Assembly: GCA_009760855.2 (NCBI GenBank)
Contig: WPIO01000061.1
Coordinates: 374,001-438,000, forward strand
Origin: Cristatella mucedo
Lineage: Eukaryota; Bryozoa; Phylactolaemata; Cristatellidae
Direction of reading: 5' to 3'
DNA: 64,000 nt
In this document: piece by piece, positions 11,039-22,229 of the stretch
Position numbering within the stretch: position 1 is the stretch's first letter
Layout of the letters: every line of letters begins with the position of its first letter
The notes under the pieces: generated by a model
Seen by the model: the letters and a program-made list of their open reading frames with translations, nothing else
Told to the model about the DNA's origin: nothing
Database searches by the model: none
Translations under genes and position numbers: made by a program

Positions 11039-11099
11039 GGCAGTTGAATCAGCTAATATCTTGCTATTATCTTACTTATAAGAATGTCGCTGCCCTCCC

Positions 11100-11335
11100 G
11101 GCTCTTGATAATATTATATTATATATCGAGATAGATAATATAATTATATATATATATATTAATATATTATATATTATCATTTATTAATTATTTATTTATT
11201 ATTATTATTAATATATTATATATTATTATATTATATATTAATATATTAATATTATATGTATATTAATTATATATATATTAATTATATATATATATATGTA
11301 TATAATATTATATATCGAGATAGATAATATGGATG
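11100..11335. repeat. AT-rich repeat with duplicated 20-bp flank
   Basis: Almost pure A/T, rich in tat/ata palindromes able to extrude cruciforms. The phrase atatcgagatagataatat occurs near both ends (about 11124 and 11309), so the tract is bounded by direct repeats. Confidence 0.85.
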
Positions 11336-11339
11336 TACA

Positions 11340-12544
11340 TCCGTGACTTCGTTCGGACGGACTGCCAAAAAGCACATCATTAAGCTACAACCGCCCAAAT
11401 GATTGTAACCGGAATATGCGCGCGTTATGCGCATACATAAATAAATAAATCATTAATATGCACCCACACCAGTTTGGCATGCAGCAGGTGCTAACGCGGC
11501 GGTGCAGCTCGCACCCGAGAGTACGTAGCGTACGTACGAGCAGACATTTCGCGGTATAAACGTCTTTGAACGGGCGCGACGCCTGGTCGCAGTTTCCGGA
11601 GCGACGCGCGGCCGCCGCAAGCGAGAGCGGTGTTCTCCGAGCGCTTCCGCTCTGCTCTCGCTTAGAGAGCGCGTCGCCTCGGGCGTGGCTGCTGCGGTGC
11701 AACGTGCGCTTTTATCAATACCTTAATTCTTTAGTAAACAGGAAATGCAGGCTATTGCTCCGCGAAACCCTTGCATCCGTGGTCAGTGCACCGATACTTT
11801 GAAATCCTTCTATTTTGGTGCTAGGCCCGATGTGGACCTCAAATTGGAGCGCGAACCATAGGTCACACCGACCGACCGAGTGAGCGTCGCGCCGCGCCCC
11901 CATCTGTTAGCTAGGATTCGGTGGACAACACACTGTGAACTAGTATCCATAGAAGTGTGGCTGCATAGATGCCTTAAACGAACACTTTCAGCGTATGCTG
12001 TCGCAAAGTAGGAGAATATTAAAGTGCCACGTTTGATTGGCCTGGCATCCGTGGGTTGCTTTCGCCCAGCAGGCGCGTTTTGTATGCTTAAGGACAAGAT
12101 CAAGAACGAAATTTAATAAACGATTAATAAACAATTTTAAAAAGATTAAATTTGATGCAATTATCAAGAACACAAAACTCCTCCCTGAAAAGTCTTCTCC
12201 GATTGGTGACGCCTAAAGCACAGTTCGCGATGCTGTAAGTCGGGGATCAAGGCAGGCACCCAACGGGGAGCTTCTTTAAAATTGCGAAACACTTAAAACA
12301 TCTCACGAAGCTAGGGAGAATAAGTGACGATATATGAATGAAATTTTCTTCACAATATTAGGTGATGTGTGAAAGATCACCTTTTATGTATAGAACTCTT
12401 GCGTTTTTACTGGCTGGTACAGAGGAGAAAAGCGAGCCAAGAAATCTGAAAAAACCCAGGAATTAGGCAAGAAACGATCTACCGAACTCCAGCAACGGCT
12501 ACTACCACGCGGCGGACCCGCCCAAACGGCCAGTTGGAAAGAGG
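11340..12544. other. Spacer, nothing recognised
   Basis: A mixed-composition tract with short frames on both strands. No motif supports a gene, and no clear repeat is seen. Confidence 0.4.
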
Positions 12545-12551
12545 GCGCTAA

Positions 12552-12712
12552 AGGTAAGGCGATTTGCTTTTCACGACCTCCGTCCCGAAGTCACTGGTTC
12601 GAATCCTACGGGTTCGCAATCCTTTATTGCCGCTGCAAGCGGTGGCGATAGCCGTAAAGCGTCTTCCGTCTCTATACAAAAGAGGTTGCTGAATCACCTA
12701 GTATTTTTTGTC
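12552..12712 (+). mobile_element. SINE-A copy with perfect B box
   Basis: A-box-like aaggtaaggcgatttgc, then a perfect pol III B box GGTTCGAATCC at 12596-12606, then gcaatcctttattgccgctg, caagcggtggcgatagccgt, ctctatacaaaagaggttgc and a T-rich end. It is among the best-preserved family members. A conserved B box suggests recent activity relative to the other copies, but transcription is unproven. Confidence 0.87.
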
Positions 12713-12714
12713 AC

Positions 12715-14045
12715 TCGTCCACACTTTTTTCATCCATCGTTTCACTACGTCACACTTACATTGGCTTCCTGCTGCTACCCGTGCGAAGAGGGCAGATCGG
12801 CCATCTTCAGGAGAGAGAGAGAGAAAGAGAGAAAGAAGTCAGAGTCAGGTCAGAGGAACCTTTGCAGCAAATTTGTAAAGGACCTAGAAAGCGATTGGCT
12901 GAGAAGAGGAAGCCACACTTTCCTAACCGGAAAGACTTCAACAAACTCGACGGAACTCTTCGTCTTACAAGTCCGATTCTGAGCTTCCGGCGTCGGTGCT
13001 CGCGGGGTGAAACTTGCTGCTGGATCAAAGTGTGAAAGTGACTGGCCAGAAAATAAGTGTCCCATGCTTTTTCCAGCTTCTTCGGCCGGCAGCAAGATGA
13101 ACAGTGCTTCTGCACTAACGAGGCACGTCTACTCGAGTCTATGGGAATCACCTGCAACCCGATCGAATCGCACCTTTGATTCAGAAGCCCCGAAGAAGCC
13201 GTGCTCCTTCGTAGGAGCCCGCGCCCCGCGCTATTTCGTAACTGGACCAAGTACCCGTCTCTCTCCGCGGCGGCTTACTCTGCCCGCTTCAAAGAGGACC
13301 GCGCCGGCCGGCGTCTCGATATGCTGCTGGGTGCCCACTGTGTGGCCACTACGGCTGGGCGGTCAGCGGCTACGGGACGATTCCTGGCGGTTCGTCCTCC
13401 GGGCCTTGAGTTTGCCAGGTTTCCTTGTTTTTCTTTGGCTAAGCGACAGCCGGTGCACCGAGGGGCACGATCAGAAAGCGGCCAGCTGCGGCCAGGGCTG
13501 CTGCGGCCAGGGCTACTGCGGCCGCAGCAGCCCTGGCCGCAGCAGCTCTGGCCCGATTTCTCTGTCGGGAAGAACGACATCAAGCGAGCGGAAGCCGCTG
13601 GAGCCGAGGCCTCGGGTGGTGCCGCCTGCATACCAAGCTAGGCCTAATCGAGCAATATGTCGCGGCACTAGACATCGAGTCAGCAGTTTTTTTAGTACCT
13701 CCGAGATGTTTTCCGCAGCTGTCTGAGGCAAAGGTTAAAGCTGGTATCTTCCGTTAGGCCGCAGATAAAGGGTAGTACCGCCGGGTGTACCGAATTTGCC
13801 AAGAAACTGGACTGGTCAGAGAAGGCGGATTGGAGCGGTTCCGTTGCAGCGAATCACCGCTTCCTGGCCGATCGCTTTTGTCAAGAATAGTTTGGCAAAA
13901 ACACGATGGGCAGCCACGTTTGGGACTTCTTCGAGAAAGCAATTCACAGTACAGCCGCAAATCTAAAACATCCACTCATTTCCGAAACCTTTTGAGCGGT
14001 CATTTTGAAGAGTTCAGATTTAATGCGCGCTAATTCGGATCGGGT
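12715..14045. other. Spacer with palindrome, no gene recognised
   Basis: GC-moderate to GC-rich. A short (ga)n run lies at 12810-12835. Frames of up to 239 codons around 13007-13726 run through the palindrome at 13491-13552 and lack any conserved motif. Confidence 0.4.
13491..13552. repeat. GC-rich palindrome
   Basis: The core 13497-13546 is a 50-bp palindrome. gctgctgcggccagggct pairs with agccctggccgcagcagc around a self-complementary ctgcggccgcag centre, with one mismatch per arm. Six more bases on each side pair with one mismatch. There is effectively no spacer, so it can form a long hairpin or cruciform. Confidence 0.88.
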
Positions 14046-14046
14046 T

Positions 14047-14353
14047 CAAGGTTTTGTCGCTCACTTTTAGGTCACTTCATTCTTTGGCTCCAGCCTATCT
14101 CTCAGATCTACTACCCCACCAGGCCAAGCATCGTACCACCTGCTTTTCGGAAACTAACTGTTTACTAGTACCTCGTACAAACCTTAAATCCTTTGGAGAC
14201 CGTGCCTTTAGTTCGTATGCTCCCAAAGCCTGGAACTCACTCCCGACTTGAGTTTAGACATCCCCTGACTTGACCACATTTAAAAACAACTTAAAAACAC
14301 CTATTTAGGACAGAATTTAGTGGATCCCTGTGATTCGTCCTTCATGTGCTTAT
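14047..14353 (+). mobile_element. LINE-A 3' part, first half of an interrupted copy
   Basis: Encodes the last RT-associated segment (SLTFRSLHSLAPAYLSDLL, then NLKSFGDRAFSSYAPKAWNS) followed by 3' UTR up to ...gtgcttat. The UTR continues at 15333 after a nested LINE-A. CTTAT (14349-14353) is the duplicated target. Confidence 0.88.
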
Positions 14354-15327
14354 AATATTAATAGTAATAATGCACTTGATAAAGCTCCTTCAGAGAACTC
14401 AATCTCTTTCTAACTTGCGCTTCATTCAACTAACTTTCTAACTTGCGCTTCACATTTGCTGCAAAGGGAAGCACGGTTGAATGGTGAGTAATATCATGCT
14501 TGATAAACATGAATAACACGGTTAGGGTGACATGCACATGGTCAGCATGCAAGTGTGGTTAGTGGCAGCATGCAGTGTCAGCACGCATAAGCACATCAAG
14601 GACGAATCCCAGGGACCCACTAAATGCTGTCCTAAATAGGTGTGTTTTTAAGTTCTTTTTAATGCTGTCCTAAATAGGTGTGTTTTTAAGTTCTTTTTAA
14701 ACGTGGTCAAGTCGCGGGATGTTCTGACGCAAGTCGGGAGGGAGTTCCAGGCTTTGGGAGCATACGAACTAAATGCACGGTCTCCAAAGGATTTGAGGTT
14801 TGTACGAGGTATTGGTAAACTGCTGGATTCCGAGAAGCGGGTGGTACGATGCTTGGCCTGGCGGGGGAGTAGATCTGAGAGTTAGGCTGGAGAAAAAGAA
14901 TGAAGTGACCTAAAAGTGAGCGACAAGACCTTGAAGTCGATCCGTTGCTTGACTGGTAGCCAGTGCAGGTCGGCGAGAAGCGGTGTGATGTGGCAACTGC
15001 GATGCTCACGACAGACAAGCCTAGCTGCAGAGTTTTGCACATGCCGGTAGGCCAGTAAGCAGTGAGTTACTGAAGTCAATACGGGATGTCACAAATGCAT
15101 GGACCAGCTTATACGTGGTACCATTATCTAAACAAGCCCGAATTTAAGCAATGTTATGTAGCTGAAAGTAGGCAGACTTGACTGTGGAGCTGATGCGGTC
15201 GTCTAACGAGAGGTCACTTTGGAACATGTCACCTAGATTTCGATCTGATTCAACGGAAGATATGCTGGCAGAGCCGATTTTGAGCGCCAACAATTCCAAT
15301 TTCTGAATCACACTGGTTTTGCCCATA
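14354..15327 (-). mobile_element. Nested LINE-A, inserted in another LINE-A
   Basis: A minus-strand 5'-truncated copy starting (at 15327) within the RT finger/palm region at MGKTSVIQKLELLALKIGSA. It runs through LHWLPVKQRIDFK to the 3' stem-loop and (ATT)n-type tail at 14354. It carries an internal 37-bp direct duplication at about 14625-14698. Clean 5-bp target-site duplications CTTAT lie at 14349-14353 and 15328-15332. Its frame is broken, so it is dead. Confidence 0.92.
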
Positions 15328-15332
15328 CTTAT

Positions 15333-15547
15333 GTGTGCTGATAGTGTGCATGCTGCCACTAACCACACTTGCATGCTGATCCTGTACATGTCACTCCTAA
15401 CCATGTTATTCATGCTGTTTATTAAGCATGATACCACTCACCATTCAATCGCGTTTCCCTTTGCAGCAAATGTAAAGCGCATAGAAAGAGATTTAGTTCT
15501 CTGAGGGCGCTTTATCAAGTGCATTATTATTATTATTATTTTATTAT
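15333..15547 (+). mobile_element. LINE-A 3' UTR and tail, second half of interrupted copy
   Basis: Picks up the 3' UTR at gtgtgctgatagtgtgc exactly where 14353 left off. It continues through gcagcaaatgtaaagcgc, the stem-loop (agaaagagatttagttctct ... gggcgc) and an (ATT)n tail. Confidence 0.88.
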
Positions 15548-16304
15548 TAATTTCGATACGCTTTCTGTTATTTCTTACTAAACGTGAACCACAAGATCGA
15601 GTTTTTTAGTTTGCTCATCGCAAATGGGTTTATTTCAAGACAACGACTGTCTCGATTGCACAAGCAAAGTCTGCACGAAAGAACGGCTATTTCCAATAAT
15701 TTTAAGTCGTAAGCAATTAGGAAGAAACACTCGCTACCCAGGGACGAAAATTGCGCCGGACGTTGCTGTGTTGTTTTCGGCCGGCCTATCGCTTGGCGGG
15801 CAGATTTCCTGGCGGGGCGCGGCAGTCTTCGCGTGGCTTCTCTCGCCGCCCGGTTGAAGTGCGTAGACGGCGCCTTAGTAGACGGCCTCGACCTTCGCAG
15901 CGCGCTCCGCTCGCCCTTTATTTCTATTCTACCGGCACGACTGTCAGCTCGACTGCCCGCAAGCGCTTAATTAAGGCCCGGCGGCGGCGGCGGCGCAGTT
16001 GGGCGGAGGTCGGCGGCGACGTTGCGGCTGCCAGAGCGGCGGTCGCCCTCCCTCCCGCCCGCCAACCCTGCCGGGCTTCTCGCCGCCGACCGGTCGACGG
16101 GTCCGGACGGACGCGGCGTCTGCCCGGCTCTGGCCGCAGCCGCTGCTCGACTATGAGGACTCGGACTGCACGATAACGATGCGGTTATTCAGAGGTTAAC
16201 GCTCCGCGTTTATTACCTCGAGCGTCTTTGTTTCGCGATCGCTACGCGCAAACGCGTCCGAATCGGTCCCGACCGGTGCCGCCGCCGCCGCAGCGGCCGC
16301 ACGA

Positions 16305-16336
<32 letters not shown>

Positions 16337-17164
16337 GGCGGCGGCGGCCGGTTGCAGACGAGAGCCGTACGCTACTATGGGCTGGGCAGCGGCGCCTCGT
16401 CCGTAGTAATCAGTGCACAGCACAGCCTCCCCTTCCCCAGACGACGCGCCGATCGAGCTTCCGGCAGCGATGGCTTCTGGCAACCGCAAGCCTCCAGCGG
16501 GGGGGGGGGAGAGCCTCAGAGCTTTCGCGCGATCGGATCGGAATGGCGCGCGACCGCACCCTGCCCGGCTCAGCCTGGCGAAGTGGGCGTGGCGAGCGCT
16601 GATTTTTCGTTGAGAGCACGTGGACCTTCCGGAAAAAAATGGTGGGCGCCGACCTTTTCCTAAACGGAGCCTTTCCGCGCGCGCATGCGACGCTGCGGCT
16701 GCTCGCCGCTACAGCGAGCGCACTTCTGTGCGACTGCGCCGCAGCGTAGCGAGCGCGCGCGCGAGCGAACGCAGGCGGACGCGCTATAATTTCGCAGCCT
16801 CGCGCCGCCGCCGCCGCTCGACGGTAGGTAAGCGCGCGAGACTGCCCTGCCCGAATGACAGCCCAGGGCGGCGCGCTGGCGAGCGAAAATAGACGAAATG
16901 CCAGCAGCGTGCGATGCGCCTCGCTGACGTGTTCCTCCTGCACATTCCTCGGTTTAGCTACGCTGCTCTGCTATCGCGTGCGGCGGCGGCGGCGGCGCGA
17001 TTGCGAAACCTATCGCAGAGCACTCGAGATACGTAACCGCATTGCCTCGTTCCTTAGCCTTAGGACACATTTCGGGGGGAGGGCGGCGGGGGCGTTGCGG
17101 TTCGGAGCCTCAATCCTTCGCGGAGAGCGTTACGTGCGAGCACTGCACGTAGGGCGCACTTCGC
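15548..17164. other. GC-rich block, no gene recognised
   Basis: CpG-dense from about 15750. Frames up to 177 codons on both strands show composition-driven Arg/Ala/Ser/Pro and no motif. It contains the CTG/CGG run at 16307-16343. Confidence 0.4.
16307..16343. repeat. (CTG)n-(CGG)n trinucleotide run
   Basis: Roughly ten ctg triplets followed by four cgg triplets. Whether any transcript crosses it is unknown. Confidence 0.9.
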
Positions 17165-17318
17165 GACCCGGATTGTGGCTTCCGGTTCCGGTCCTGAATT
17201 CCGGGGGACCCTTTATTAGCTGCTGCTGCAAGCCGGCTGGTAGCCACAGAGGCTCTTCCGCCTGCCGCTACGTAAATGAAGCTGTTGGATCAGCTGACCT
17301 TTGTTTTATTCCAGCCGG
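17165..17318 (+). mobile_element. SINE-A copy, diverged
   Basis: The body matches SINE-A (ccctttattagctgctgctg, caagccggctggtagcca, cagaggctcttccgcctgcc, gaagctgttggatcagctg). The tRNA-like head is eroded, the B box survives only as ggtcctgaattcc. Confidence 0.65.
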
Positions 17319-18425
17319 TAATTCCGCGAAGCCGCGCCGCACGACTTAGATTGTGGCGCTGTGTGGCCGCCACGCTCTGCATACGGGCACCTCTCAGTAT
17401 CTTGGTAGCTTTCCGCACGCTTTCGGCAGCCAAGTGCTTTCAACTCACGTAGAAACCTAAAACTTTTAAGAGGCGGAATATACTCTCTTTGGTTACCGGG
17501 TAGTTTGGTAGTGCCAGTGCTAGTGCAGCAGGCAAGCTTCTCGGGGAGTGAAGCCGCTGCCGTGCATGCCGCCGGTGCACTTTTTTTTTAAACGGCAGCC
17601 TGCAGCGATTGCCCTTGGCGCGTACCACGTCGCGCGCAGCACCAGCAGCTTTTACACGCAGAAAGGGGCTCTTGGCGGTCGCTTGAACCTCAGCTTTGAA
17701 CCTTGAACCTGGTGAGGGGCAGACGTGCGAATTGCAGGAACGAAGCAACGCACGAGTCTTTCTTAAACGATTGTAAAGCCCAGCGGAGGCTGCCGAGAGA
17801 TATAAAATATTTTTTTTAAGATCCCAAATCCGATAGGCTAAATAAAAACAGTCCCAGGCGCGATGTCCCAAGCGCGAACTTTGTCTACTCGTCTACCCAC
17901 ACGAGCCACGGATATGCATATTTGATGAGACGAAAGAGATTATGTTTCGTGCGTTTACCACATTTTTTCCTGAAAATTTCCAACGCTGGTTATTTAACCA
18001 CTATGCTCCTGCCGAAAATGAACTTAGGGATGTCAGGGTAAAATTATGTCACTTGCGGGAACTTTACGAGACGAAATGCGAAGGCACGTGGATTAGTGCG
18101 CCGATACCGAGAAATAGCTTAGTCGTTCGACCGAAAGTTTCCTTTTGTCGGCTTTGCTGTCGCAAGTCGCCGCGGAATATCAGAGCATTGGCTCTCAGCG
18201 ACGAGTTTTTCTCACATAACTCTCAGCTCGCCGTCGCAAGATTAGCTCGAAGCGGCCATCATCGGCGTCCGAACGCCCTCTTGCGGGCGCTTCGCGGACC
18301 CATTTTGCTTTAGGATTCCAGCCGAACGAGGCTATTCAGGCCGAAGCTGATTGGCCAAGGCGACCGAGCGAGCGATCGACGTAAGCAGAGATCGTAGCAG
18401 AAGCTCCGCGTGCATGGACGGCGAA
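17319..18425. other. Spacer with one unassigned frame
   Basis: A 123-codon frame at 17942-18313 (+) starts with ATG and has less biased composition than its surroundings. It matches no family I know and has no supporting signals. The rest is unremarkable. Confidence 0.35.
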
Positions 18426-18426
18426 T

Positions 18427-18638
18427 CGAGTGTATGTGAGAGCGTACAGCGAGCCGAGCGGATGAGAGACCGTACAGCGAGCCGAGCTGATGAGAGGGCG
18501 CACAGCGAGCCAACCGGATGTGAGAGCGTACAGCGAGCCGAGTGGATGAGAGACCGTACAGCGAGCCGAGCTGATGAGAGGGCGCACAGCGAGCCAACCG
18601 GATGAGAGAGCGCACAGCGAGCCGTGCGGATGCCGGTG
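18427..18638. repeat. 28-bp minisatellite with 84-bp higher-order unit
   Basis: Seven consecutive 28-bp units begin at 18444, 18472, 18500, 18528, 18556, 18584 and 18612, with a partial unit before. The core is g(t/c)acagcgagcc followed by gatgagag. Three variants (ending gagacc, gagggc, gagagc) repeat in order, so the true period is 84 bp. Since 84 is a multiple of three, several frames stay open throughout. Confidence 0.93.
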
Positions 18639-18639
18639 C

Positions 18640-19220
18640 GGCAGCGCCGGCGAACTAAGCGATATAGTATATAAAAGAGCGATTCCGAGGGTTCCTTAGG
18701 AAGGCGCTCCAGAAGGCTCATCAGAGGAAGCTCAAGACTGTCGCCAACGCGTCGCTAGCCTGGCCCTTCATTGAGCGAGCCTTGCACCTGCGCGGGCAAG
18801 CGGTTGAATAAACGTTTTCCCATTCGCGGGGCTTTTTTTCCGACTCTTGCATGGCGGCGCGCCCGCGCACCATTCCTCCGCAGAGAGCAAGGCGTCTCGC
18901 GCGCACCGCCGAGTGCTCGGCGAGTCGCTGCGAGCGCCAGAACCCGCCGCCTCGACAATAAAAATCAGAGGCCCGTGAGAGCCTCCGCCGCAATGTAAAC
19001 AGCGCGGCGCGCACGGCGACTAGCCGCGTCCGCTCGCCTCGCCTCGCCTTCCTAGCGTCATCGCTAAGCGAACCTGACAGCCGCGTGAAAACAAGCCGGC
19101 CACCGGTAGTCGTGCGTGCCACCCTTGGCGGCTGCGGTGACAGCGACGACTGCAGAAGCGGCGAGCGAGCCTCTGCGTAGAATAATGCATCCCTTCCAGC
19201 AGCGTGAGTCGGAGCCCGGA
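18640..19220. other. GC-rich spacer
   Basis: No gene recognised. 'ataaa' phrases at about 18806 and 18958 could be read as weak polyadenylation signals, but nothing upstream supports a gene. Confidence 0.35.
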
Positions 19221-19221
19221 G

Positions 19222-20010
<789 letters not shown>

Positions 20011-21138
20011 AATCGACAAATTTTTAGAAAGCTACCTCAAAGCTGAGGCGGCAGTTGTTACAGCCACCACATCTTAAAACGAGCGTAATATTTATGAATC
20101 CATCTTCGTAGACGCTCACTGTCATCCCGGCCGCTTCACTTCCACAATGCCGCTCGCTGCTGTCGACCAAATAGCAAGTGAACGGACCTTGGCCTCCGCA
20201 CAGCGCAGGCCAAGCCAAGCGGGCACTTACGCTCGCGAGCCCCGCCCTCCGCCATGCGATCTCTCCCTCCCCCTGCGATATCTCCATCCTCCCCCTGCGA
20301 TATCTCCATCCTCCCCCTGCGATCTCCCATCCGCCCTGCGACCTCTCCTTCCCTTCCCGCTGCGATCTCTCCTCTCCTCTCTGCGATATCTCGATTGCCC
20401 CCCCCCCCCCTGCTATGGGCGCACGAGCTCGGGTCGGCCTCGCGGTTCAACTGAGGTCGCTCAGAGTGAGCATGTCCTCGTCGTCGGACACGCTAAATAT
20501 TTATCGAGCGATGCTGCCTGTCCAAATTGCAGACAAGCGTGCACGGGCAGGCCTGTTTATTTACTTTATACTAATATGTTTTCATGTAGGAAGATGCGCT
20601 GTCGCCGACGCAAACATGCCAAACATTGCCCCATTCCCGAGGCACGATTGCCGCGTTTGTTAGGGGATCGCGTGACATCCGCTATGTCGCGCTGCGACTG
20701 CTTGCATCTGGAACTGCTTCAAGCCGGCATAAACTGGGCCCTCTACAAAGCGCTCGCGGCGAATGTTAGCGCTCGTGTTGACGGTCGAGCGGGTCGCTCC
20801 TCGCTCTGCGCAGCCGCTGCGGTCTGACGCAGGAATGTCGCGCCCGAGTCAGGCCGGAAGGCTCAACTTCCAGCCTCCCAGCTCCAGGTCTCCCAGTCCG
20901 GTGCCGCCGCTCTTCTACAGCAGCGAGGATTCTTCGGAATTTATTTTCGTCTAAAATTCGTCCAGTCTTCTGCCTCGTTATTCGCCAAGCCTCTGACTTT
21001 CTCCACCTGACTACACTCCTCGATTGATCATCGCTGTCTGTGTCTCTCATTGTCTGTGTCAGTCGCTGCCGTTGTCGCATTAGTCCGTTCGTTATTCGTT
21101 CCCGTCAATTCACACGTCACCAACGCTTCCATCTTTTG
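20011..21138. other. Spacer with ~22-bp minisatellite
   Basis: 20250-20398 holds about six loose copies of a 19-22 bp unit built on ctgcgatatctccatcctcc. The rest is GC-rich, with frames that match nothing I recognise. Confidence 0.5.
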
Positions 21139-21145
21139 AACCTTG

Positions 21146-21938
21146 AGCTCCACAATCAAGTTTGCCTACATTCAGCTACATAAATTTGCTAAAATTTGGG
21201 CTTGTTTAGATAAAGATACCACGTCTAAGTTGGTCCATGCATTCGTGACATCCCGTCTCGAGTTCTGTAACTCACTGCTTGCTGGCCTACCGGCATGTGC
21301 AATCAGGCGATTACAGATGGTGCAAAACTCTGCAGCTAGGCTTGTCTGTCGTGAGCGTCGCAGTTGCCAAATCACACCACTTCTCGCCGACCTGCACTGG
21401 CTACCAGTCAAGCAACGGATTGACTTCAAGGTCTTGTCGCTCACTTTTAGGTCACTTCATTCTTTGGCTCTAGCCTATCTCTCAGATCTACTCCCCCACC
21501 AGGCCAAGCATCGTACCACCCACTTTTCGGAATCCAACAGTTTACTAAGACCTCGTACAAACAAACCTCAAATCCTTTGGAGACCATGCATTTAGTTCGT
21601 ATGCTCCCAAAGCCTGGAACTCCTTCCCGACTTGCGTCAGAACTTCCCCTGACTTGACCACATTTTAAAAGAACTTAAAACCCAACTATTTAGGACAGCA
21701 TTTAGTGGGTCCCTGCGATTCGTCCTTCATGTGCCTATGCGTGTTGACACTGTGCATGTTGCCACTAACCACATTTGCATGCTGACCCTGTGCATGTCAC
21801 CCGTAGCCATGTTATTCATGCTGTTTATTGAGCATGCTATTCAATCGCGTTTTCCTTTGCAGCAAATGTAGAGCGCCTAGAGAGAGAGATTGAGCTCTCC
21901 AAGGGTGCTTTATCAAGTGCATTATAATTATTATTATT
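21146..21938 (+). mobile_element. LINE-A, 5'-truncated
   Basis: Encodes STIKFAYIQLHKFAKIWACL, LVHAFVTSRLEFCNSLLAGL and LHWLPVKQRIDFK. A 4-bp insertion near 21560 then shifts the frame before the SFGDRAFSSYAP equivalent. The 3' UTR, stem-loop and (ATT)n tail follow. The 7-bp target-site duplication AACCTTG lies at 21139-21145 and 21939-21945. Confidence 0.93.
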
Positions 21939-22104
21939 AACCTTGTCCATTAAATCCTGGTGGTGAAAAATTTCTTCTAGCTTCAAGCAATTTATTTGCT
22001 CAGCCAATTTCCACGTTTGGCGTCCATTTCCTTCAAAGGTGCATTCAAATGAACGAAACAGATTTATGTCAATGTAGACAGTGTATAGCAGATAGGCGAT
22101 ACAT

Positions 22105-22228
22105 ACATGTATGTATATGTGTGTGTGTGCGTGTGTGTCTGTGTGCGTGTGTGTGTGTGCGTGTGTAAGTGTAAGTGTGTGCGCGCGAGTGCGTGCGTGC
22201 GTGGGTGAGTGCGTGCGTACGTATATTG
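22105..22228. repeat. (TG)n simple repeat
   Basis: tgtg/gcgtg-type alternating purine-pyrimidine run, interrupted by a few substitutions and bounded by gtatgtat on each side. Z-DNA-prone. Confidence 0.93.
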
Positions 22229-22229
22229 T

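Noticed and set aside
12552-12712. tRNA gene because of a perfect B box
   Set aside because: No closed acceptor stem or anticodon arm, and the same head is attached to the same non-tRNA body in several copies. It is a SINE.
13007-13726. 239-codon + frame
   Set aside because: Covers a palindrome and overlaps comparable frames on the other strand. No motif, and composition explains it.
14047-15547. Twin-priming (5' inversion) of a single LINE-A
   Set aside because: The CTTAT duplication and the continuous 3' UTR across the insert show a nested second insertion instead.
17942-18313. 123-codon + frame starting with ATG
   Set aside because: Composition is more protein-like than its surroundings, but I find no homologue, splice partners or promoter signals. 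Kept only as a note.
18427-18638. CRISPR-like array of 28-bp repeats
   Set aside because: Units are directly adjacent with no spacers and the DNA is animal. It is a minisatellite.
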